Source: Turbatrix aceti (Eukaryota > Nematoda > Chromadorea > Rhabditida > Panagrolaimidae). Taken from it: 64,000 bases of DNA. Under the pieces are notes generated by a model that searched no databases, was not told the DNA's origin, and worked only from the letters and a program-made list of their open reading frames with translations. Where the stretch lies: positions 2,046,001 to 2,110,000 of the forward strand of contig OZ017769.1 of assembly GCA_963969345.1 (NCBI GenBank), in the 5' to 3' direction. Position numbers and translations under genes: made by a program. Numbering within the stretch: position 1 is the stretch's first letter; each line of letters starts with the position of its first letter. Below, piece after piece: positions 45,431 to 55,367 of this stretch.

Positions 45431-46614
45431 ATGGCATCAAACGACACCACACCTGCCGAGTCTTCAGACCACATCTTTACAGACGAATGCCTCCAGGCGA
45501 TGAACTTAGCTTCCGACCCTGCCATTCCAATTATCATCTACCCCCTTGTTCTGGTCTCCATTCTGGGTCTTGCCACGCTGATACCTGCCTTCCTTCTGTC
45601 GGCAAAGCACCTGGTATGCATCAACTTTTCCCTCCGTTGGCTGACTGTTTTCATCTGTGCCGTCTCTACATCTTACAATTTTGTCGTGATTGCCATCAAT
45701 TTGTGGCTGGAGTATCATTTTCGTTTCAAGACCGACTGCGAGATCATGGTCACCGATTCGATGTGCAGTGCATTCAAGCTTGTACAGTACTTTTGCTTTG
45801 CAAGTCTGGCACTCACTCAACTTTGCATGACTTTTGAGCACTTTTTGACTACTGGATGCAAGATTCGGTGTGCGCATAAAATAGAAGTCTTGAAGGTCAT
45901 TGCTTACATTGGAAGTATCGTAAGTCAGATTACCGTAATTTAAAAGACCGTAAACTGAATATTTCAGATTCTAACCGCCAGTGGAATGACGTTTTCTGTC
46001 TTTTACGATACTTTTTCATTTCAACTGGATCACAAAATATCGTATTGCAATTTGACGACTGAAAAGCGTCGGGAAATGGTTCAGATAAATTACTGGATTT
46101 TATTTAGCATCAACTGCATATCGGTTGTTGGTCTCTGTGGACTTCAGGTTTTCAAAAATAAAATTTTTAGGTTAGTTCTGAATTCAGAAAAAAATTTTCG
46201 ACACATTTTTTGCAGTCACTCTACAGACACGGCTTACAGCCTCCGGGCCAGGTACTACCTTTTCTCCGACGTTCGATCCCTGACCATTGCTTACCGTATC
46301 GTTAGCGGTACTTTTGTTGCCAACTTTATCACACAGTTTTTCAACAACATTCTTCGAGCAGTAATTGAGATTCCGACTTCCGCAATGTCTTCTGCGTTTT
46401 TTGTTTTGGTGAATTCGGTGGGTTTTTTATTGAACGTTGAACGCAAAAATTTATGTATGTATAATAGCTCCCCGTGCTGCACGCTCCAATCATTGCCTAT
46501 GTCCTCTTTACCGCGGTCAAAAAACAACAATTAGCCATTCGAAGTGCCGTAAACACCCATCGGGGTGAATCTGCGAGACAAACCTACTTTGAGCAGTTTG
46601 AACGTCATTGGTAA
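45431..46614 (+). CDS. Serpentine chemoreceptor, SRA/SRAB-like
   Basis: Four exons (45431-45919, 45968-46170, 46216-46417, 46468-46614), all with GT-AG sites and matching phase, give 346 residues. Seven hydrophobic segments are visible. Features fit the nematode class alpha/alpha-beta receptors: a short extracellular N-terminus with an NDT glycosylation site, a cysteine pair region near TM3 (DCEIM...SMCSAFK), AYSLRARY then VRSLTIAYRI before TM6, and the C-terminal YFEQFERHW tail. Such receptors act in sensory neurons through G proteins. The family call is by overall pattern, so SRA versus SRAB is not decided. Confidence 0.75.
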
Positions 46615-46727
46615 GCCTGAGTCCCGGTATATACATATGTTCAGACATATTCATTTAATAAACAGAGGTGCTAGTGAGTGCGACAGAAAAACCTGTTAGT
46701 AAATGTTTTTTTTAATCCACGACAAAA

Positions 46728-47418
46728 TTAATTAAAGTCAAAAATCAAAGGCAGATAAAGCATTCCAAAAGCGACGTCGACAATAGTGGCTGAATTCGTT
46801 GTGGTCGGCATCGTTGTGGTCGGCATCGTTGTGGGCGGCTTCGTTGTAGGCGGCTTCTGCGTTACCTTCGCCCGGTCTTGACGAGACTTACTTACGGCTT
46901 CTACAATGAAGCTTTCGGTTTCCATATAATTACCGTAAAGCGCCCGGATATTAAACATGGTTCGACACAAAGCATCTTTGTCTTTCGATGTGGCCATTGT
47001 CGGCCCCAATTTTTTGCACTCCTTCGAGGGACTGAATCCGGCGGGAACGCTGGGAAGCCGATTGCACCAATTTACGAAATCTTGCTGAAAACCGCTCTTT
47101 AGCTAAAAAAAAAAGAAAGAGACTTACATCAGGGATTACTTCGTTTGCATACGTAGCTTCAAGTTTGCTGAGGCATTCACTTTCCACGACTGGACAATCC
47201 CCACAACTCACTTCAAAACCTTTTATAGCCGCTTCGTCTGCAATTTCACCAATTTTTTTGCCAATTCCTGTAATATTTGATAAGTCTGGAATTGTTGGAA
47301 ACTCAAAACGTCTGTTGCGGCCAACATCATCGGAAACCCTGTCAGGCGGCAGCGGTACAGCACTGCACACAACGAACAGCAGCACGAAGTACGAGTGCCT
47401 CACTCGCGAGTGAGGCAT
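46728..47418 (-). CDS. Secreted cysteine protein, family member 1
   Basis: Two exons (47418-47128, 47084-46728) give 215 residues. A signal peptide (HSYFVLLFVVCSAVPLPPD) is nearly identical to that of member 2. The mature N-terminal region has a CGDC...ESEC cluster. Exon 2 has NWCNRLP, KECKKL and KDALCRTMFNIRALYGNY. A Thr/Pro-rich repeat (PPTTKPPTTMPTTTMPTTT) leads to a hydrophobic C-terminus (VAFGMLYLPLIFDFN), suggesting a GPI anchor. It belongs with the genes at 50363-51075 and 52448-53101. I do not recognise the family. Confidence 0.65.
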
Positions 47419-47669
47419 GGCAAGCAGAAGACGAGAGAATGAAACGAACGTTCTGCCGAACAAGGCAATTCGACAACAAGTGAATTTGTTTCGCGATACT
47501 CGCGGTAAAAAACATTTGCTAATTTTTTGCACGTTAATAAGAATGATCACGTTTAGGGATTAAACCTGTCCCACGATGGGAATTTGCTGTGCATCTTTGC
47601 GACCACGCGTGCAGCGACCAAGGTGTTGCATTATGTGTAGCGCAAAAATGTTAATTTGAACTCGTGTAA

Positions 47670-47780
47670 GATTTTGATGTCGTATAGGAGGCGATGTCGT
47701 GTACTACACGACGTCGCCTGTCGTGTAGGTTTGAAAGCTACACGACGACACGAGGCGAGCTACACGACACGACGTTTAGG
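47670..47780. repeat. CTACACGACG-word patch
   Basis: About 110 bp are built of CTACACGAC/GTCGTGTAG words in both orientations (for example GTGTACTACACGACGTCG). It resembles the other word-rich patches, but its ends and any target duplication were not found. Confidence 0.45.
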
Positions 47781-48104
47781 AAGGTTTCAAGGCAAAATTT
47801 CGATCAGAATGATAACACGTGGAACATTTTTTTATACAATAAAAAAAAAAGTAAAAAATTGTCAAATTTTACATAAATCGCCTATCATCTACTTTTCACA
47901 AATCTATTTATAAAAAAAATTGTATCCGATTTGGTGCGTTCGAAACAGAGGAAATAAATGTAAAGGGAAAAAGTAAAAAAAAATAGGTCTGGAAAAGGAT
48001 CTGAAAAAAATCAAAAGCAACACAACTCCACGTGGCGAATCTGCCACGATCGCAAAAAAACCACTGTAATATGCAAATTTGAAGTATTTGAGGATGAAAG
48101 TCAT

Positions 48105-48265
48105 TTTTTTATAGATAACACGCTTTAGCTATATAGACAATGTGAACATTTGCATAATTTTGTTGTCTATATAGACAAGAGTGTTAGCTAAAATATAGTA
48201 TAAATTTGTCTATTTCTGCTCTATAAAGCGTCTATAATTTGTCTATAAATCGCTTTATAGATTAC
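48105..48265. repeat. TCTATA/TATAGA-word patch
   Basis: A stretch of repeated TGTCTATATAGACA-like words in both orientations, with no coding potential. It may be another word-rich element. The boundaries are not clear. Confidence 0.4.
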
Positions 48266-48339
48266 CTTGGGTATGCATTATCGTAATTCACCTCATAATT
48301 ATCCAACAAAAAGCGGCAATAGCTTAAAACAATATTTCG

Positions 48340-48464
48340 GACATGCCCAATCATCTCCAGATGACCGCAAAGGTAACAACAAAAATTGGCTTCAGCGCGT
48401 TTTTTTGAACATGACTCCTGTTACGAGCGCGCACGTCTTTTTCGTCCAGTGAGGCAAAAAAGAG
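48340..48464. mobile_element. Diverged end of the 26.9-kb MITE family
   Basis: Segments such as GACATGCCCAA, TGACCGCAAAG, TTGGCTTCAG and TTTTTTTGAACATGACTCC, then CTTTTTCGTCCAGTGAGG, align in order with one end of the element at 26790-27805. A hAT-type MITE (48473-48903) is inserted just beside it. Confidence 0.5.
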
Positions 48465-48472
48465 GCTTGCAC

Positions 48473-48903
48473 CAGAGATGGCAGATCAGATCATTTGCTC
48501 ATGATCTGATCTGGATTATCTGCGATCTGATCTGATATGCCAGTGATCTGATCTAGATTATCTGCCATCTGATCTGATCTGATCTGATTCGACCCAGCCC
48601 AAAATCTCGGAATTTAGGGTTCAGGTTCCCGAGAACACTGGTTTCGACGCGAAAAATGAAATATAAATTTTTTTTGTTGAGAACTGTCGTATTCTTCGAA
48701 AAACAAGCAATGCGGACGTGTTTGAAGTTGTAAAATTTTAAATTTCTAGTGATCTGATCTGAATTATCTGTGATCTGATCTGGATTATCTGTGATCTGAT
48801 CTGAATTCCGAGTGATCTGATCTGGATTAGCTGTGATCTGACCTAATCTGATCTGATCTATGAGCCGATCTGATCCGAAAAGTGATCTGATCTGCCATCT
48901 CTG
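48473..48903. mobile_element. hAT-type MITE with GATCTGATCT body, exact 8-bp target duplication
   Basis: Terminal inverted repeats begin CAGAGATGGCAGATCAGATC. The element is flanked by GCTTGCAC on both sides (48465-48472 and 48904-48911), the 8-bp duplication typical of hAT transposition. It has the same internal core as 41715-42140. There is no transposase. Confidence 0.9.
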
Positions 48904-48911
48904 GCTTGCAC

Positions 48912-49430
48912 GCTTTTTTCACCGAGTGCGCGCGATAAAAGCCGGTATATGGTCATCATATGGTATCGATTTTTTTTCGTGTTATACCTCATTCGACGTC
49001 TCAAAAGATGAACTATCCGATTCCGGCTTCAACAATTCCCGTGGAGTTTTCTCCCGGACGTCGCAGCCAATTTTGTGACGGTAGTTGACGGTAGAACAAA
49101 AAGATCAAGCATTTCATAAAAATCAGATGTTTTTTGAGAAATCTGTATACTTCAACATATTTCTCATGTCAAGTTACCCCTGGAAAGTAAAAATCAGATT
49201 TTTCCAACTATACGAAAATTCATTTCAGAAACTCGAATTAGGCCTTTTTTACCGAGTGCGCGCCATTCAAGCCCAAGGATGGTCATCATATAGTATCGGT
49301 TTTTTTTTCGTGTTATACTTCATTCGACGTCTCAAAAGATGGACTATCCGATTCCTGCTTCAAAACTTCCCGTGGAGTTTTCTCCCGAACGCCGCAGCCA
49401 ATTTTTGACGGTAAATACAGGTAAATCGAC
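48912..49430 (+). repeat. Direct repeat of about 185 bp, two copies
   Basis: Copies lie at about 48918-49095 and 49246-49430, roughly 328 bp apart. Both contain ACCGAGTGCGCGC, GGTCATCATAT, TCGTGTTATAC, TTCGACGTCTCAAAAGATG and CCCGTGGAGTTTTCTCCCG. No protein with recognisable features is encoded. It may be a tandemly duplicated transposon fragment. Confidence 0.65.
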
Positions 49431-49925
49431 AAAAATAAATTTTTTCAAAAAAGTCAGGTATTTTTTGAGAAAACCAAATACACCAGTCGATTTCTCGTGC
49501 CAAGATACCCCTGTATGCCAAAAATCAGATTTTTAGAAGTAGTTTGAAAATTTGACGTCGACAGTCGAGAAGCCCTAGCTCCAGAATCCGGCATCTGAAA
49601 AATTTATTAAGGCCCGTTTGGAACCTTCCATATGCCCCCCTACAACTTGGGCACAAAACATTTGAAGGTGTAAATTAGCTGGTTCGCCGATCCCAAATCG
49701 GCTCGCAGAGCGCGTTGAGATCTACGATACACTGTGATTCTTTTTTTTCACGTAAGTTCGTGATTTTATCATATTCAATGCAATAAACATTGATAATAGG
49801 CAGTTTCTTCACTCAAAAAATTTTCTTAAGTCTTGGCCTCCGACTTTTATTGTGATAATATTTTTTTAAATTAAAAAAAAACATTTTTTTCAAGCGTTTT
49901 TTCAACATCTAAACTGTCCTGTAAA

Positions 49926-50029
49926 AAGGGTGGCACAATCCCCCGGGGAAACAAGGAATTGTCCCCGGGAATCTTCGGGGATAATCCCTAGGGGACATCC
50001 CGGGGACATTCCCCTGTGTCGCCGCCCTT
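49926..50029. mobile_element. 104-bp hAT-type MITE with CCCCGGGGA body, exact 8-bp target duplication
   Basis: The ends are AAGGGTGGCAC and GCCGCCCTT. CCTGTAAA lies on both sides (49918-49925 and 50030-50037). The body is a series of CCCCGGGGA/TCCCC words. At 104 bp it is very small. Confidence 0.85.
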
Positions 50030-50362
50030 CCTGTAAATAAGTTTTTCCTGGATCCCTGATATTATTGTCAATGCGTAATAGTGATTTAATCACTGTTTTT
50101 CATTGTTAATTTTTTTATTATTATTTGTTGCTGCTTCTGAATTTTTGGAAGTCAGAATTCTCATAGTCATCGTATTTCAGCACAGTTTTTGAATGAATTT
50201 GATTTTTTTTCCTACCGTATAACTTATCAAAACATGAAAAAAGGCACACGAATGCGGTTTTGGTAACTTTAAATACACATTCACTGAATAAACAGAGTGC
50301 TCCCAGGAAACCCGCTGCATTTTTAACCTGGTGTTAAACTATTTATTCAATCCACGACAAAA

Positions 50363-51075
50363 TTAGACAAGGACAAAAATCAGAGATAGATAAAGCATTT
50401 CCAAGGCGAATCCAACAGAAATGGCGGAACTGTAGTAATCGTCATATGTATCAGGCGGAATCGTAGTTGAGGCTGGGACCGGCTTTTGAAACACAACCGG
50501 ATATGATTGAATAGATTTCGTCACGGCTTCCTTAATAGTCTCATTATTTTTAGTATATAGTCCCTTAAGCCCTTTTGCAGTAAACATGATTCGGCAATAA
50601 GTATCTTTGTCCGTCATATTTAACACGTTAGGCGCCGTGGTTAAGCACAAGTCCTGCATATTTATACCGGAAGTTGCACCTGGAAGAGTTTTGCAGTGAA
50701 GTGCCAACGTGGCCTGAAAACCATTTTTTGTTTAAAAAAAAATAAAAAAAGACTTACAGCATCGAATGGTTCGTTTTCATAGCTTTCATTAACGAATTTG
50801 AGGCACGCTGTTAAGGCTCTATCACACTCCTCACAAGCATGTTTTAAAAATTCGTCATAAGCAGCTTCAGCGACGCCGACAAAGGGATTGGGAAAAATTT
50901 CCAAAACGGCTCCGGCGAGCTCGGTAATACGACCAAGGTCAAGCAGATCCCGCTGACGTCTGAAGATGTTGAGATCCATCTCATTGCCGACTTCACTTGG
51001 GATCACGTTGCTGTCAGGTGGCAGTGGTACAGCACTGCACACAACGAACAGGAGCACGAAGTACGAGCGAATCAT
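50363..51075 (-). CDS. Secreted cysteine protein, family member 2
   Basis: Two exons (51075-50758, 50713-50363) give 222 residues. The signal peptide (SYFVLLFVVCSAVPLPPD) matches member 1. Conserved points are CEECDRALTACL in exon 1 and, in exon 2, HCKTLPG, DLCLTT, KDTYCRIMFTAKGLKGLYTK and NETIKEAV. A Pro/Thr linker then leads to a hydrophobic C-terminus (GFALEMLYLSLIFVLV). The intron position is the same as in the other members. Function unknown; the anchor is inferred. Confidence 0.65.
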
Positions 51076-51299
51076 CGCACGCGGAAAAGGGGAGAACAAA
51101 CGTTCTGCCGAACAAGCCGACAACGAGTGAATTTGTTTCGCGATACATCTCAAGTAAAAAAACATTTGCAAATTTTTGACACGTTAATGGGAACGACTAC
51201 GATACACTGTGATTCTGCACGTAAGTTTGTGATTTTATCGTATTCAATGCCAACAGCACGGATGAGTGCATGCTGAACAAAAATGAAACGGGTTCCAAT

Positions 51300-51415
51300 C
51301 AGTGCTGTCGGGTACCCGAACCGAAACTTTACCCAAACTCGGACTCGATCCGAAATACTCGGAATTTCGGATCGGGTACCCGAAAGTTTCGGGTTCAGAT
51401 TGCAAAAGGCAACAA
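51300..51415. repeat. CGGGTACCCGA-word patch
   Basis: It begins near CAGTGCTGTCGGGTACCCGA and contains several GGGTACCCGAA/ATCGGGTA words, related to 33405-33535. The left end resembles a hAT terminus, but no right terminus or target duplication was identified. Confidence 0.5.
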
Positions 51416-51439
51416 AAATCCTAAGTTGTTCAATTCGAC

Positions 51440-52380
51440 AATTTTCAGCGCTCGCTCTGCTCGCGCTCTTTTATTTCCACATCCTCTGCTCTTGCTCTGC
51501 TCACGCTCGTGAGTCGAGCAGGAGCAAGCAATGAGCGAACATGGCTCACATACAAAAAATGTGAATTTTGAGTCACAAATTCAGTCTCTCACGAAAAAAA
51601 GACTGCATATTGCTTGGAGATACCTCCGACATCGTGTTTTTGATCGAAACTACCAGTATTTTAGTATTTGTAGCACTAAATTTATAGTGAGCAGTGCTCA
51701 TTTTAAAAATTTTTCGTGCTCGCTCTGCTCGTGCTCTTTGAGCTTTCCAATTTTTCGCGCTCGCTCCGCTCGCGCTCGTAAGCTGAGCAGGACAAGGTGT
51801 TGCATCGCGCTCCCGAGCGCGGGCGGAGCGGAATGATTTGAAAGCGGGCGCTCAACGTAGCTTCCGCTCATCCAAAAAGTTGAGCGGCCGCTCACGAGAG
51901 CGGACGCTCAAAAAAAAGTTGAGCGGCCGCTCTCGAGAGCGGCCGCTTCCGCTCCCGAGAGCGGTGCTCTGGAAATCATCCGCTTTCATAAGCGTTGCTC
52001 TGGAAATCATTCATTTGAGGATAATTTTCATTACCTCAAATGAATGATTTTGCGGAATACTTATGCAAAAAATCTTGATTCCTCAACAGAAAATTTCATG
52101 GATTGCTTATTTTCATTGAAAAAAATATAAGCGTCCGCTTATTCCTTGAAATCTGACTTGGGCGGCCGCTCTCGAGAGCGGTCGCTCCCGCTCCCGAGAG
52201 CGGGTGAGCGGCCGCTACATCCTGAGCGTGAGCGGGCGCTCACGAGAGCGGCCGCTATTCAAATTCATTGAGCGGCCCGCTCAAGTCCGTGAGCGAGCCG
52301 CCCGCGCGAGCATGAGCGAGCGCGATGCAACACCTTGGAGCAGGAGTGAGCAGTGAGCAGGAGCAATTTGGTGATCATCG
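51440..52380. repeat. GAGC/GCTC-rich nested repeat region
   Basis: The outer part (about 51440-51540, 51690-51792 and 52338-52370) is rich in GCTCGCTCTGCTCGCG and GAGCAGGAGTGAGCAG words. The hAT-type MITE at 51793-52337 is inserted into it. No gene was seen. Confidence 0.6.
51793..52337. mobile_element. 545-bp hAT-type MITE with GAGCGGCCGCTC body, exact 8-bp target duplication
   Basis: The terminal repeats are CAAGGTGTTGCATCGCGCTC and its exact reverse complement. GAGCAGGA flanks both ends (51785-51792 and 52338-52345). The body consists largely of GAGCGGCCGCTC and CTCTCGAGAGCGG words around an AT-richer core (51960-52150). There is no transposase. Confidence 0.9.
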
Positions 52381-52447
52381 AACAACTCTACAAAAATCCA
52401 ATGAAATTAGTTTTTAGGACGTAATAATTAATTTATGTATAATTAAT

Positions 52448-53101
52448 CTATACAACAAAAAAAATCAACGACACAAAGAAAGTCAAACACACATCAACCG
52501 AGATGGCACAACTTTTGAAAAGATTCAAAAACCAGTCGTCTTCATCTTTTTGAGGTGGACGTGTTGGAATTGGACCCGGTTTTCGCGACACTCTTGGACG
52601 CTTGCTTCGGGAATCCGTAATGGCAATCTTCTTTAAGTTATCGTTTTTGACATAAAATCCATAGAGTCCTTTGACGCTGAACATCAACCGGCACATGGCA
52701 TCCTTGTCCTCGTTATTTGGCGTTGACATTCTAGGTACAAGTGCTCTACACTCAGCCTTCAGCGAAATCGTTGAATTTTCTACGGGCTCAGGATCGCCAG
52801 GTAACTCTGCGCACAGACTGTTGAGAAACTCCTGCGAACCACTTTTTTGATGATAAACAAAAAAATAGAAACTTACGATATCAATTTGGTCGACTCTCGA
52901 CGAGTCAGCAACCTTGTCGAGGCACCTAGTTTCACCCTTGACACAGGAGGCTTCACATAGCGGTTCGAGTATTTGAATTTGAAGAACATCGTTAAGCAAA
53001 TTGACTCTATCAAGTTGTTCATCATCAGAAGGAATAGGGCCAGATACGACGCGCAGAGCGACTAAAATGCTGCCCAGGAGTGCAAAAGCGAAACGATGCA
53101 T
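52448..53101 (-). CDS. Secreted cysteine protein, family member 3
   Basis: Two exons (53101-52877, 52831-52448) give 202 residues. It is more diverged than members 1 and 2 but has the same design: a signal peptide (FALLGSILVALRVVSG), CEASCVKGETRCL in exon 1, the same intron position, and LCAELPG, AECRAL and KDAMCRLMFSVKGLYGFYVK in exon 2. A basic Pro-rich linker and a hydrophobic C-terminal helix (DVCLTFFVSLIFFVV) follow. An in-frame upstream ATG would add 11 residues. Confidence 0.65.
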   Translation of the reverse strand: MHRFAFALLGSILVALRVVSGPIPSDDEQLDRVNLLNDVLQIQILEPLCEASCVKGETRCLDKVADSSRVDQIDIVSFYFFVYHQKSGSQEFLNSLCAELPGDPEPVENSTISLKAECRALVPRMSTPNNEDKDAMCRLMFSVKGLYGFYVKNDNLKKIAITDSRSKRPRVSRKPGPIPTRPPQKDEDDWFLNLFKSCAISVDVCLTFFVSLIFFVV

Positions 53102-53299
53102 GGCGTAAACAAACGAATGACTGACAAAAAACAAATGTTACAACAAAGGCAAAAAAATTTGTTTTGAACTTTGAAAAAATTTTGTGCAAATATATTTGAA
53201 TTGGTCGTTTGTTTGACTGCAAGTCTTTCATGCCTGTTGTTTTTATTTTAATAACACTGAAAAAAGTGTTAGTCCTTTTTTGCTCAAAGCTAAAAACTG

Positions 53300-53395
53300 A
53301 GTCAAGAACCGGCCTAAAAATCAGGCCGCCGGCCGGATTGCAGCCGGCCTAAATTTTCAAGCCGAAGCCGGGCCGGCAGGGGCCGCGGCCTATTT
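53300..53395. repeat. GGCCGGC-word patch
   Basis: About 95 bp of GGCCGGC/GCCGGCC words (for example GGCCGCCGGCCGG, GGGCCGGCAGGGGCCGCGG) lie in otherwise AT-rich DNA. It resembles the other word-rich patches, but its termini were not found. Confidence 0.45.
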
Positions 53396-53754
53396 TTTGA
53401 AAAAAAATTTCGAGCTTTATTTTAGGGTTATTTTCGCAAAAATTGACCAAATTCGGAAAAAATTTTGGAAACAACTTAATGTTATGAAGCAATGCATAAT
53501 AATGATTTACCTTTTGGTGAAATGTAAAAAAAAACGAATGAAGCACAAATTTTTTTTATGCCTTGCTTCGGAGTCGACTCTTTGATGAAAATGTTTTGAA
53601 AAAAACACACTTCTATAGCCATTTTTGGTGCCAAATTTCTGATTTTGTAGCAAAAAACGCCTTTGACCGACAAAATTTTAATTCCCCCTTTATTTTTGTC
53701 TTAAAAAATATGTAGAACAATAGATTGTAATTGCTATCATCGTTTTTTTTCAGT

Positions 53755-55005
53755 TTAAAAAGAAGCTAAAAAAAATTGGCTGCAGATCCAACCAGTCATT
53801 GTTGTTGGGGCCGCACTGGGGAGCCATGTGTTGTTATCCCTTATTCTGAGATACATAACTTGACCAGCGGTGGGCAACGTATTTCCAAAAGCGGTGTAAG
53901 TAATTGCGGTACCATCGCCTCCGACGAGATTTTCCACACTGTAAGTCACTCCGGCGGGCAGGTAAGCTCCAAAGTAAAAAGGGGTCGTTGCTGTAATGAA
54001 AAATATTTGTTCAAAAGAATGTCAGTATTATGTACAAAGTTCTTACAATTAATTGTCATATAAAAAGAGTACAACCGAGTTTCATAATAGTTTCTTGGAG
54101 GCGAAAATGTTTGATTATTGGCTTCACACAGTTGTGCACCACACGTTTGGTAATCACTTGTGCATGTATAATTATAATAGAATCCACATGATACTAGGGT
54201 TTTGTTGTTTTCAAGTCCCAAATAAGGAGTTCCAGAAGTACATACTGACCTTGTGTTTTCAATAAATTTAGGAACAAAACACGTCGAACTGTTGATTATA
54301 AAACTGGGATAAACCCAGTACGTGTATTCCAAGCAATCTGATCTCTATAAATTTCAGTCAGTATTTCGGGCATTGAAACCCCACCAAACCACTTCCGGTA
54401 CGGGTACTCCAAAAAAAAAACAGAATTTAGGTTTTGGTTACGATAAAAATGCCCTTCAAACCGACAACACTGGTTTTTGATATAAACGTACGCTTAAACC
54501 AGTCATACCACAGCCTGTTACGCCTTGAAGCTTTGCAGAAGTAAATCCATACGGACATATTTGGCTGCTATAGTAAACTAAACAGTCACTAAATAATATA
54601 CCTACTCGCCTATCAAACAACAAAAAACATACTGTTAAAAACCAGCAATTTGTCTAGCAAAAAGGAAAATGGAGATCCAGTAAAATAAGACGACGCTGTA
54701 TTTCGAATATAGTATCCACAATTGGTAGCACTAATCTGATAATCTCGAATATGAGAAAACACAGTACAGTATCCTTTCCAAAATCGAAAATGCGTACAGT
54801 ACGTTGATGTTACATCCAAACAATTTTGGGCGCAAATGTTGTCGTTGTCAACGACGGTCTGTGATATCTCCTGTCCGTAGAGAGCATAGCCTTCCAGGCT
54901 GTAAAATGAAGTCGCCGTTAGCGTCGAGGCGACAAAATTTTTGTAGCCCATATAAATTAACACAGACAAAAGAAAAAGCCAAAATTTAGAAACGTTCGAA
55001 AGCAT
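53755..55005 (-). CDS. Secreted protein with PAN-like N-terminal domain
   Basis: Four exons (55005-54633, 54577-54500, 54337-54047, 53990-53755) join in phase to give 325 residues. A signal peptide is at about 1-23. The first 100 residues have a cysteine spacing like a PAN/apple domain (ICAQNCLDVTSTYCTHFRFW, then GYCTVFSH and CGYYIRN). The middle has further cysteines (ICPYGF, GCGMTDCLEYTYW, VSCGFYYNYTCTSDYQTC). The C-terminal part (TPFYFGAYLPAGVTYSVENL to the end) looks like a beta domain of unknown type. Three acceptors were chosen to keep phase and cysteines. Function unknown. Confidence 0.6.
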
Positions 55006-55190
55006 GTTCAACTGGTAAATTGAGATCGTTTTTGGGAATCATGGGGGAAGCTATTGTTTTTTACAACCATTCAGTTTGAAAAGCTCCTAGCAACTTACAT
55101 TTATTTGCCTTGTTGTTTAAGGATGCTGTCATTAAACGACTGACAATGACAATTTTTCGTTTGCCAACCTTTTTTCTCCATGGTTTCTTA

Positions 55191-55367
55191 TGTTACGTGT
55201 AGTGTGCACGTTGTGCACACTGAGACGTGACTCCTCCTACTCTGGGGAAATGGCTGCCTCGCAGCCCGGAGAACGAGAGAGACCAGTTGTGTAGTAGCTT
55301 ATCGATACTATCAAGTTGTATTGGATCCAAATAAAGAGTTCCTAATAAGACCGAGCACTACATAACA
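55191..55367 (+). repeat. 5' LTR (177 bp)
   Basis: TGTTACG...CATAACA. It contains an ATAAAG polyadenylation-like site near 55330. No difference was seen from the 3' LTR at 61040-61216. Confidence 0.93.
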
